A stretch of DNA of 11,527 nt, from NCBI GenBank assembly GCA_018821745.1, contig JAHJLU010000410.1, positions 1 through 11,527 on the forward strand. Direction: 5' to 3'. The first letter of the stretch is position 1; every line of letters begins with the position of its first letter. This DNA comes from Myxococcota bacterium (lineage in GTDB: Bacteria > Myxococcota_A > Polyangia > HGW-17). The notes below the pieces were generated by a model. It saw only the letters and a program-made list of their open reading frames with translations, made no database searches and was not told where the DNA came from. This document shows, in pieces, positions 1-6,369 of this stretch. Both the position numbers and the translations under genes were made by a program.

Positions 1-1754
1 CGACCTTTGATCTTATCGATACCCAGTCCAGGGTCAAGAGCCAGGGCGGCCGCGGAGTCTGCTCCATTTTTGCCACCGTCGCGCTCATGGAACACCTTTA
101 TATTAAAGAAGGCACCATCGCAAATCCCGACTTCTCTGAGCAGTTTCTTCAGTGGTCTGTAAAGACTGAAGTGGGTGATTTTACCGACACAGAAGGCTCC
201 AACGCCAGATCCAACCTCAGAGCGATCAATCGCTTCGGGATTGTGACCGAGGAAGTCTATCCCTATCAGACTTCCAAGTGGAGCACCGCCAACGATCCCC
301 GCTGCACCGGCGACGACATGCCTGTGGTGTGCTACACCAACGGCGAACCCACCCCCGCGATGCTTGAAGCCGAACGCTTCACCCTTCCTCCCGGGCGGTA
401 TGTGAACAGCAATACCCGCTCCATCAAGGCCTTCATCACCGAGAACCAGCAGGGCGTCATCGCCGGGATGACCTTCTTCTATCAGTCATGGAACCACGGT
501 GCCTCCCCCCTCAAGGTAAACAAAGACTACTGGAGTGAAGGCTATGTCCTCTACCCCAACGGCACTGACAAGACCAGAAGTCTTGAGAAACGGGCCGGCC
601 ATGCCATTCTCCTCATCGGGTGGGATGATGACCTCGAAGTTGCCACTGTTGACGGTGAAGGCAACGTGATCAAGGATGCCGAAGGCAACCCCGTGATGGA
701 GAAGGGCTTCTTCGTCTTTAAAAATTCATGGGGCACCAGTGGTTTCGGTATCCGCAACAAGTTCGGCGCCGGCTACGGCTACCTCTCCTATAAATACGTT
801 CAGGAATATGCCACCGTCTACGGTGCGGGCCTGCCGGAAGTCAAAACCGATGAAGTGTGTGATGACGCCAAAGACAATGACCTCGACGGCAAGATTGACT
901 GTGAAGACAGCGACTGTGCTGACGACCCGGCCTGTAACCCCGGGCTGAAGTTCTCCGAGGAACCCAACGTCGCCATCCCCGACAACAATCCCGCAGGGAT
1001 CAGTTCTGTCATCGCCGTTTCCCAGCCCGGTACCATTGGTAAAATTTTCGTGAAGGTCAACATCGAGCACCCCTATATTGGTGACCTTACGGTGAAACTG
1101 GTCGGCCCCGACGGCACCGAAGTGCTCCTCCATAACCGCACCGGCAGCTCCACCGACAATATCCAGACCACCTTCACCCCCACGGGATTCGACGGCAAAT
1201 CCATCGCCGGTGACTGGACCCTCGTGGTAGCTGACAACGCCGCATCCGACGCTGGGACGCTGGTCTCCTGGTCCCTTGAGTTCATGCTCACAGGGGATGT
1301 GCCCGCCGAGGTGTGTGACGACGGGATCGATAACAACGGCAACGGTTACACCGACTGCGCCGACACCGAGTGTATCGATGATCCCGCCTGCCAGACCGCA
1401 GAAGACGTGGATATCTCCAATACAACCCCCGTCGCCATTCCCGACAATGCTCCCGCCGGTGCTACCTCCACCATCACCGTGGACTCCGAGGGAACCGCTT
1501 CCTCCGTCATGGTCTCGGTGGACATTACCCACCCCTTCCGTGGTGATCTCCTGGTGAAGCTCATTCACCCCGATAACACCGAGATAGTGCTTTACGACCT
1601 GGAAGAATACGAAGAGAACCTCATCAGAACCTTCAGCGTCCCCGAGCTCGCGGGTAAGGTTGTGACCGGTGACTGGCGCCTCGTCGTCATCGATCAGTAT
1701 GCTCAGGATGCCGGTACTCTCAATTCCTGGAGACTCCAGGCGACCGTTCAGTAG
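1..1754 (+). CDS. Secreted papain-like (C1) cysteine protease with two P-domains, 5'-truncated by the window
   Basis: The reading frame is open from the window edge (first full codon at 3), so the ATG at 87 is internal and the true start lies upstream. All papain-type active-site residues are visible: oxyanion Gln (codon 42-44) in SQGGRGVCSIFA, nucleophile Cys (60-62), His (600-602) in RAGHAILLIGW, and Asn (723-725) in FKNSWGTSGFG. The Trp usually found after Cys-Ser/Gly is replaced by Ile. After the catalytic domain come a Cys- and Asp-rich segment (about 849-935, DNDLDGKIDCEDSDC), a first P-domain (about 950-1290, GDLTVKLVGPDGTEV and GDWTLVVAD), a second Asp-rich segment (about 1305-1395) and a second P-domain (about 1410-1750, ending LNSWRLQATVQ). 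P-domains are beta-sandwich modules best known from subtilisin-like convertases. The Asp-rich segments probably bind calcium. I infer a secreted enzyme that degrades external protein; the signal peptide is outside the window. No C-terminal anchor is seen. Confidence 0.9.
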   Translation, partial: TFDLIDTQSRVKSQGGRGVCSIFATVALMEHLYIKEGTIANPDFSEQFLQWSVKTEVGDFTDTEGSNARSNLRAINRFGIVTEEVYPYQTSKWSTANDPRCTGDDMPVVCYTNGEPTPAMLEAERFTLPPGRYVNSNTRSIKAFITENQQGVIAGMTFFYQSWNHGASPLKVNKDYWSEGYVLYPNGTDKTRSLEKRAGHAILLIGWDDDLEVATVDGEGNVIKDAEGNPVMEKGFFVFKNSWGTSGFGIRNKFGAGYGYLSYKYVQEYATVYGAGLPEVKTDEVCDDAKDNDLDGKIDCEDSDCADDPACNPGLKFSEEPNVAIPDNNPAGISSVIAVSQPGTIGKIFVKVNIEHPYIGDLTVKLVGPDGTEVLLHNRTGSSTDNIQTTFTPTGFDGKSIAGDWTLVVADNAASDAGTLVSWSLEFMLTGDVPAEVCDDGIDNNGNGYTDCADTECIDDPACQTAEDVDISNTTPVAIPDNAPAGATSTITVDSEGTASSVMVSVDITHPFRGDLLVKLIHPDNTEIVLYDLEEYEENLIRTFSVPELAGKVVTGDWRLVVIDQYAQDAGTLNSWRLQATVQ

Positions 1755-1919
1755 TCCTCAGTTCCCCTTCCTTCAACTTTCACTTTCCATAATTGTCAAT
1801 AACAGGCGGTCTTCGGCCATGCCCCTTCGGGCATTGTGGGATGCTTTGTCCCCGACCTGTGATAGACTGCATTATTCCCCTCTCGAGGGTCTCTTCGATT
1901 CCGGGCCCTGTGGCCCCCT

Positions 1920-1923
1920 GGAG
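1920..1923 (+). promoter_or_regulatory. Shine-Dalgarno GGAG that sets the start of the metalloprotease gene
   Basis: GGAG lies 8 nt before the ATG at 1932. The frame also has a GTG at 1923, but that codon overlaps this site and has no purine-rich site of its own, and the ATG start gives a cleaner signal peptide (MIWTLSVLLLL). Confidence 0.6.
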
Positions 1924-1931
1924 TGTGTCAA

Positions 1932-3785
1932 ATGATATGGACTTTATCAGTGCTTTTGCTGCTCACTGCCCCCGGCACTTCCTTCAAAAAGGAGGTCACA
2001 AGGGCGTATCAGGAAAAAAATATTACTTTTGGTGAGTACGCGCACATTTTGGAAACCGCGGTGAAGGCACCCGCCCGGCTGCCAGCCAGGTGGAGCGCGG
2101 TGCTGAAGCAATATCCCATCCGCCCCGATCAGGCCACGGGTATCCTCGTGGATACCTTCCAGGCCAGAAAGGTCCGCAACCTCAAGGCTGACTACCCCGG
2201 CTTTCCCCAGGAACTTGCCTATTACATCGACTCCGACACCTACCCCATCCGCGTCTATTACAACGACACCGACCTGGCCCAGGGAGCACAGGTGACCCTG
2301 GAGTCGGCGGAATATGCATGGTTCAAAGAGATCGTTCAGTGGGGGTTTTATGCACCCCCCATCGTCGCGCCCGAGGGGCGCTTTCGCATCTACTTCGACG
2401 ACACGGGAATGGGTGGCGGGGGTTACTGCGCGCCGGTGGAAGACTATCCTCCCACTGCCTGGGACGACTGTGTCACCTACCTGGTGATCGACAAGGTCAA
2501 CGATTTGGGCTCCATTCCAGCCATAGTCGCACACGAACTGAACCACGCCACCCAGGGCGCCATGGACTGCCTTGAGCCCAGCGCATTTTGGGAAAACACC
2601 GCGAGCTATATGATGCTGGCGGTCTACCCCGATTCCATGTATGTCCAGTATTTTCTGCCAGATTTCCAGACTTATTATTACTGGAGCATCTCCGACGGGG
2701 ATTACAACACCGCCTATTACTATGGGGGCTTTATCTGGCCACTCTATCTGGCTGAAGTTTATGGATCCGGGGATTACCATGACGCCGTCATCATTCGGGA
2801 GTTCTGGGAGGCCTGCATGCAGAACTCAGGCTTCAGTTATAACTCTCCCAACTACCTGGAGGCCATCGATAATGTGCTGAAGGAAAAGGGGACAGGCACA
2901 CTCAAGGAGGCCTTCAACGGTTTCTCCCGTGCCCGGTATTTTTTCGGGGGACATTACAACGCCGACTATTCCGTTATCCCCATGAGCGATGAGTATTATG
3001 ATTACGTGGGAGTAGCCCTCAATACCACCATGGACGCCGAGCAGACCTTTGTCTCTCCCCAATACACGGCACCGGAGCCATGGGGAGTGAATTACATTGA
3101 AATCACCAACCCCACCGGCTATTCGCGGTCCACAACCATCGAGCTTGTTCCTCTTGAGGGGACATATCCCTGGGTCGTGCAGGTTGTCTCCCTGGACAAT
3201 GATCTGGTGGAGGTCCTGGAATCTGACGGGGAGATGATCTCCTTTGAGCTGGACCCCGCTGCGTTCGGAGACACGCTCCTGGTCGTGGAGCACCTTGGCG
3301 GGGATGGTTTTGATGTGAATTCGGGGGTCTCAACGGGAACCCAGTATAATTTCTCCATCCGCCCCACGGTCCCATTTCCCCTGATTTCCCTGGTGACACC
3401 AGAAGAACTTTATACCTATGAGACCTATGACATTTCGGTTCGTGGTACGGGTTTTCAGGAGGGGATCAGTGTCTCGCTGGAGCCTGCTGATCAGATCACC
3501 GTGAACTCCGTCACATGGGTCGATGCAAACCAGATCCGCGTGAATGTCACCCTCACGGGTGATACGCTCACGGGACCCTATGGCGTGACTGTGACCAACC
3601 CCGATGAGGGGAGCGACTCCATGGCAGAGGCCATCGTCGTTGTGGATAATCCGGACCCACCAACCTCCGGGGATCCCGGATGCTCATGCTCCTTCGCCGG
3701 TACCGGCTCAAACAGCCCCGCCGGCTTATTTCTTTTTATGCTTCTTTTTTCTGCCGCCTTTATTCGCCGGACTTTTTCCCTTTGA
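1932..3785 (+). CDS. Secreted HExxH metalloprotease-like protein with IPT/TIG-like region and MYXO-CTERM-type tail
   Basis: This encodes 617 aa from the ATG chosen by its Shine-Dalgarno. Residues 1-18 form a hydrophobic signal peptide. The zinc motif HELNH is at residues 201-205, followed by ATQGAMDC and a second acidic site at Glu221 in FWENTA, an arrangement of gluzincin type (HExxH, then a downstream Glu ligand). The preceding IYFDDTGMGGGGYC region resembles the substrate-binding side of myxobacterial putative metalloproteases; which family it belongs to needs a profile search. Residues about 481-575 read as an IPT/TIG-like beta-sandwich (RGTGF, TGPYGVTVTNPD). The last 34 residues start GCSCSF at Cys584, then a hydrophobic helix and FIRR, matching the MYXO-CTERM sorting-signal layout (Cys, transmembrane helix, Arg cluster). 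Such proteins are thought to be cut by a myxosortase and attached to the cell surface. It follows the cysteine protease by 177 bp in the same direction; the two may share a degradative role. Confidence 0.85.
   Translation: MIWTLSVLLLLTAPGTSFKKEVTRAYQEKNITFGEYAHILETAVKAPARLPARWSAVLKQYPIRPDQATGILVDTFQARKVRNLKADYPGFPQELAYYIDSDTYPIRVYYNDTDLAQGAQVTLESAEYAWFKEIVQWGFYAPPIVAPEGRFRIYFDDTGMGGGGYCAPVEDYPPTAWDDCVTYLVIDKVNDLGSIPAIVAHELNHATQGAMDCLEPSAFWENTASYMMLAVYPDSMYVQYFLPDFQTYYYWSISDGDYNTAYYYGGFIWPLYLAEVYGSGDYHDAVIIREFWEACMQNSGFSYNSPNYLEAIDNVLKEKGTGTLKEAFNGFSRARYFFGGHYNADYSVIPMSDEYYDYVGVALNTTMDAEQTFVSPQYTAPEPWGVNYIEITNPTGYSRSTTIELVPLEGTYPWVVQVVSLDNDLVEVLESDGEMISFELDPAAFGDTLLVVEHLGGDGFDVNSGVSTGTQYNFSIRPTVPFPLISLVTPEELYTYETYDISVRGTGFQEGISVSLEPADQITVNSVTWVDANQIRVNVTLTGDTLTGPYGVTVTNPDEGSDSMAEAIVVVDNPDPPTSGDPGCSCSFAGTGSNSPAGLFLFMLLFSAAFIRRTFSL
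3681..3782 (+). other. MYXO-CTERM-like sorting signal coding segment
   Basis: This codes for residues 584-617 of the metalloprotease-like protein. The order is CSC, a short Gly/Ser/Asn/Pro stretch, a hydrophobic helix (LFLFMLLFSAAF) and basic IRR. The layout matches the MYXO-CTERM domain known from Myxococcota. It is the strongest single lineage marker in the window. Confidence 0.7.
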
Positions 3786-5234
3786 TGAGTCAGCTGCCTT
3801 TTCAAGGCGTTTGACGGCTCTGCAGCCTGCCTTGGAATGGGCAGCGCAGGCAGCGCCAAACCACTTCAGGGCTTCATCTTTCTTTGGGGGTTTGGCTTTC
3901 ATGGCGATGGTTCCCAGGGAATAGCAGGTCTTCCCGTGGCCCAGCTCACACGCTTTTTGGTACAGCTTTGCGGCCAGGGTCGGGTTGGAGGGGACTTTTT
4001 TTCCCCGCGCATATTTCTTCGCCTGTCTCAGGCAGTGCTTTTTCGATCCAGAGAAACATGCCAGCTGCGCAAAGTGGTCGGCCTTCCCCTTTACAATCGG
4101 ATCCGAGGAGCCCTCCCTGGCCATTCGCGAGAGGTTCGTGCAGCTCTCGGGTTCCCCCATGGAACAGAGGACGGAGAGCGGTTCCACCAGGGCCTTCTCG
4201 TCTTTTTGCGCGCGGAGCAGTTTGACAGCGGCCCTGCAACCTTGCTGCACCTGAAGTTTGCATGCCTTGAGGTGCTGTTCCGCGACGGATTTTGCGGGAG
4301 CCTTCTGCTGCTCCATATCCAGGGCGAGCGCCAGGCATGAGGGGCCGTTTTTGCCCTGGCATCCCAGGGTAAACAGCTTCCGGCTGAGGGTCCCATCTTT
4401 TTTCGCTCCCGTGGCGGTGGACAAAATGACCCCCGCATCATAGCACCCCTTGGCATAGGAAAGGTCACAGGCCCTGGAGAACCACCGGGCTGCTTTGTCC
4501 TGGTCCCGGGGGACTCCGTCGGCCCGATCCGTGATCACGCCAAGATTGTAGCAGGCGTGGGCGATCTTTCCTTCACATGCGCGCATAAAGGCGCTGTGGG
4601 CTTTTTTGCCGTCCTTGAAGCCCCCCTCGCCCTGATCACACATGATCGCAAAATTGTAACAGGACGAGGCGTCCTTCAGGTCACACCCACGTTCGTAGAG
4701 CGTGCGTGCCTGTTTTGGATCGGCGGGAGCGCCATCACCCTCGGCGAGCATGGCGCCGCTGTTGAAACATCCCCGGGGATTTCCCAGAAGGCAGCTTTTT
4801 TTGAGAAAATCCAGGGCTAATGTGCTGCTTTTCAGGATAACTTTTCCCTTGAGGTGGAGGGCTCCGGCCTCGTAGCAGGACTCATGGGATTTGAGCTCAC
4901 ACCCTCTGCCAAAGAGCGCCAGAGCGCGTTTTTCGTTGTCTGAAACCGTCAGTTTTGCCAGGAAGAGGCATCCCAGGGATTTTCCGCCGGTGCACACAAT
5001 CTGAAGGAGTCGCTTGCGCTCCTTCATGATCTCGGGCTTTCGGGATTTACCCAGGCTGGCGATTTTCTCCATGCACAGATCGGGGTATTCCACGGAGCAG
5101 CGGGGCTTTACTGTCTCTGGCCGTCTCTCATGGGGGGCCTCTTCCGAGATTTTTTTGCTGCAACCGGCGGGAAACAGGAGCAGCGCTGTGAGCGAGAGGA
5201 GGGCTGATATCAGGTGAAGAGGAGTTTTTGCCAT
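3726..5234 (-). CDS. Sel1-like repeat lipoprotein with thirteen C-x7-C pairs
   Basis: This encodes 502 aa. The N-terminus is a signal peptide ending LLLFPAGC with lipidation Cys25; Pro at -3 is atypical for a lipobox, but length and hydrophobicity fit. From Cys46 to Cys471 the protein is a chain of helical repeats, mostly about 36 aa, each carrying two cysteines exactly seven residues apart (for example CDLKDASSC, CDLSYAKGC, CELGHGKTC), thirteen pairs in all. Repeats such as ACYNLGVITDRADGVPRDQ are classic Sel1-like. Cys-paired Sel1 repeats are known from the Helicobacter Hcp family, where each pair forms a disulfide, so an oxidising periplasmic or surface location is expected. Sel1 arrays usually bind other proteins; the partner is unknown. 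The C-terminus is strongly basic (GGRKKKHKKK). The start has AGGA only 2 nt upstream and overlaps the lipid kinase gene by 25 bp, suggesting translational coupling; an internal promoter is also possible. Confidence 0.9.
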   Translation of the reverse strand: MAKTPLHLISALLSLTALLLFPAGCSKKISEEAPHERRPETVKPRCSVEYPDLCMEKIASLGKSRKPEIMKERKRLLQIVCTGGKSLGCLFLAKLTVSDNEKRALALFGRGCELKSHESCYEAGALHLKGKVILKSSTLALDFLKKSCLLGNPRGCFNSGAMLAEGDGAPADPKQARTLYERGCDLKDASSCYNFAIMCDQGEGGFKDGKKAHSAFMRACEGKIAHACYNLGVITDRADGVPRDQDKAARWFSRACDLSYAKGCYDAGVILSTATGAKKDGTLSRKLFTLGCQGKNGPSCLALALDMEQQKAPAKSVAEQHLKACKLQVQQGCRAAVKLLRAQKDEKALVEPLSVLCSMGEPESCTNLSRMAREGSSDPIVKGKADHFAQLACFSGSKKHCLRQAKKYARGKKVPSNPTLAAKLYQKACELGHGKTCYSLGTIAMKAKPPKKDEALKWFGAACAAHSKAGCRAVKRLEKAADSSKGKSPANKGGRKKKHKKK

Positions 5235-6217
5235 GGTCCTAGTTTTTCCATCCTGTCGCGCACATGCCGATTATAGACGGCGAGACTGGGAGGTACAATG
5301 AGTTGGAGCTCCGGGCCCGGGGTGAGCTTGAAGGATGAGGTCGGTGGATATAAATCCCCGTCGAGCTGGTAGGGGACTTTCTTGTCAAAATCCATGACGA
5401 GGCTTGATGGCAGATGCCGATGAAACCCCTTATACTCATTGAGGGTTCCCCGCCACATATTAAAGAGACCCCACAACCCCTGAGGGATGTTGTAGTCAAA
5501 AAAGAGTGCCTCGAACCGATCCTTGTACCAGCCTGCCCGTGGAAAGAGGGTCCATCGGAAGGGCAGATTCTCTGCAAAACTGCAGAAAATTGTGTGCATA
5601 TCCAATTCCCTGGTGGGTTCTCCGTTTATGGAGCACCGAAAATGGAGCGGCTCGAAGAGGGTCTGGATCAGTTCACCACCAACAAAGGCGGAGCTGAAAT
5701 ATCGGACCAGCAGCATGGAACTCTTTGTCCGGCTCTTCCCCAGGCTGTAGTTGAGATTCAAGATGGTCACGGGCCCGCCGATGCCAAACAAAAATCCGTA
5801 GTTGTCATTGACCCTGAGGAGATTTCTTCTGATGGCTCTCAGGGGAATGTTGTGCCGATACATGATGAGACTGGAGACCAGATTGTAGAGGGGGTGACCC
5901 CGCAGCCCCAGGGATGTTGGGATGATATTCATTGTCCCGGCAGGGAGCGGCAGTATGGGCGGGATTTCCGACGGGTCATCCGTGACATTTACCAAGGCAT
6001 CGAGGGTCTTGTGAATGGTCCCGTCTCCCCCCAGGATAATGATAAAGTCCAGCTTGTATTTCAGAAAATCCTTGGAGGCTACATCCAGCTCATCCAGGGA
6101 GAAGGTCTGTATCAGTTCTCCCCTGCGGCCCAGGATGGTATTGATCAGCCGATTGATGCTGGGGTACTTTTTGTTGATTCTGGCGTTGGCGTTCGAAATG
6201 ATTCCGATTCCGGGCAT
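5210..6217 (-). CDS. Diacylglycerol kinase-family lipid kinase
   Basis: This encodes 335 aa. The start was placed at 6217 because AGGAG lies 6 nt upstream; a longer frame from 6247 would add ten residues without a ribosome site. The N-terminus GIGIISNANARINKK fits the first strand and phosphate-binding region of the DAGK/YegS/LCB5 superfamily. The diagnostic GGDGT nucleotide-binding motif is at residues 63-67 within FIIILGGDGTIHKTLDAL, followed by PILPLPAGTMNIIPTSLG, which matches the conserved P-x-GT-x-N segment. QLDGD at 284-288 in the C-terminal beta-sandwich is the usual closing motif. Members phosphorylate diacylglycerol, sphingoid bases or related lipids at the inner face of the membrane using ATP; the actual substrate cannot be read from sequence. 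It precedes the Sel1 lipoprotein gene, overlapping it by 25 bp, and is divergent from the orphan lipoprotein gene. Length is normal for the family. Confidence 0.9.
   Translation of the reverse strand: MPGIGIISNANARINKKYPSINRLINTILGRRGELIQTFSLDELDVASKDFLKYKLDFIIILGGDGTIHKTLDALVNVTDDPSEIPPILPLPAGTMNIIPTSLGLRGHPLYNLVSSLIMYRHNIPLRAIRRNLLRVNDNYGFLFGIGGPVTILNLNYSLGKSRTKSSMLLVRYFSSAFVGGELIQTLFEPLHFRCSINGEPTRELDMHTIFCSFAENLPFRWTLFPRAGWYKDRFEALFFDYNIPQGLWGLFNMWRGTLNEYKGFHRHLPSSLVMDFDKKVPYQLDGDLYPPTSSFKLTPGPELQLIVPPSLAVYNRHVRDRMEKLGPWQKLLFT
5270..5298 (-). promoter_or_regulatory. Candidate internal promoter for the Sel1 lipoprotein gene
   Basis: On the minus strand, TTGTAC (5298-5293), a 17-bp spacer and a perfect TATAAT (5275-5270) lie inside the 3' end of the lipid kinase gene. 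The predicted transcript would start near 5263, about 28 nt before the ATG at 5234. The -35 matches the consensus at only three positions and the sequence is also coding, so chance is possible. Confidence 0.35.
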
Positions 6218-6223
6218 GGTTAT

Positions 6224-6228
6224 CTCCT
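6224..6228 (-). promoter_or_regulatory. Shine-Dalgarno AGGAG that sets the lipid kinase start
   Basis: AGGAG on the minus strand lies 6 nt before the ATG at 6217. This is the best-placed ribosome site in the region and rules in favour of the 335-aa product. Confidence 0.7.
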
Positions 6229-6238
6229 GCGCTCTCAA

Positions 6239-6244
6239 ATTACA
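6239..6244 (-). promoter_or_regulatory. Possible -10 box for the lipid kinase gene
   Basis: TGTAAT on the minus strand matches TATAAT at five of six positions and would start a transcript near 6232, just upstream of the AGGAG at 6228-6224. No convincing -35 box was found at 16-18 bp, so this is a weak call. Confidence 0.25.
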
Positions 6245-6305
6245 CATTTTTACGGGTTCGGTGAAGCTGAAAGCACGCGGCCACTTTTGCTTAGGGGTGT
6301 TTATC

Positions 6306-6319
6306 CCGCAATATTGTGG
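6306..6319. promoter_or_regulatory. Imperfect 14-bp palindrome between divergent genes
   Basis: CCGCAATATTGTGG has 7-bp half-sites that are complementary at six positions. It lies in the 152-bp gap between the divergent lipid kinase and orphan lipoprotein genes, about 50 bp upstream of the latter's start. Position and symmetry fit an operator for a dimeric regulator, but one such palindrome can occur by chance. Confidence 0.25.
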
Positions 6320-6369
6320 TATTGTCGCCGAAATCGAATGACCTGATTGTATTATAGGAGATTGATACC

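Noticed and set aside
726..1568. Long open frame on the minus strand opposite the cysteine protease gene (280 codons)
   Set aside because: Its product is Gly/Val/Asp/His-rich with no domain logic and lies wholly opposite a gene with clear catalytic motifs.
1819..1834. Hairpin ATGCCC-CTTC-GGGCAT after the cysteine protease gene
   Set aside because: The 6-bp stem is not followed by a T-run, so it is not a convincing intrinsic terminator; it may be chance.
1846..1875. TTGTCC-18-CATTAT as a promoter for the metalloprotease gene
   Set aside because: Both boxes match consensus at only four positions with a non-optimal spacer; too weak to list.
1947..2780. Long open frame on the minus strand opposite the metalloprotease gene (277 codons)
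   Set aside because: It is antisense to the HELNH-containing frame, with no ribosome site or recognisable motif.
5414..6346. Long open frame on the plus strand opposite the lipid kinase gene (310 codons)
   Set aside because: The kinase frame on the other strand has GGDGT and other family motifs; this frame has none.
6350..6356. TATTAT on plus / TATAAT on minus just before the orphan lipoprotein gene
   Set aside because: On plus it abuts the Shine-Dalgarno, so a transcript from it would lack that site; on minus there is no -35 match at a normal distance.
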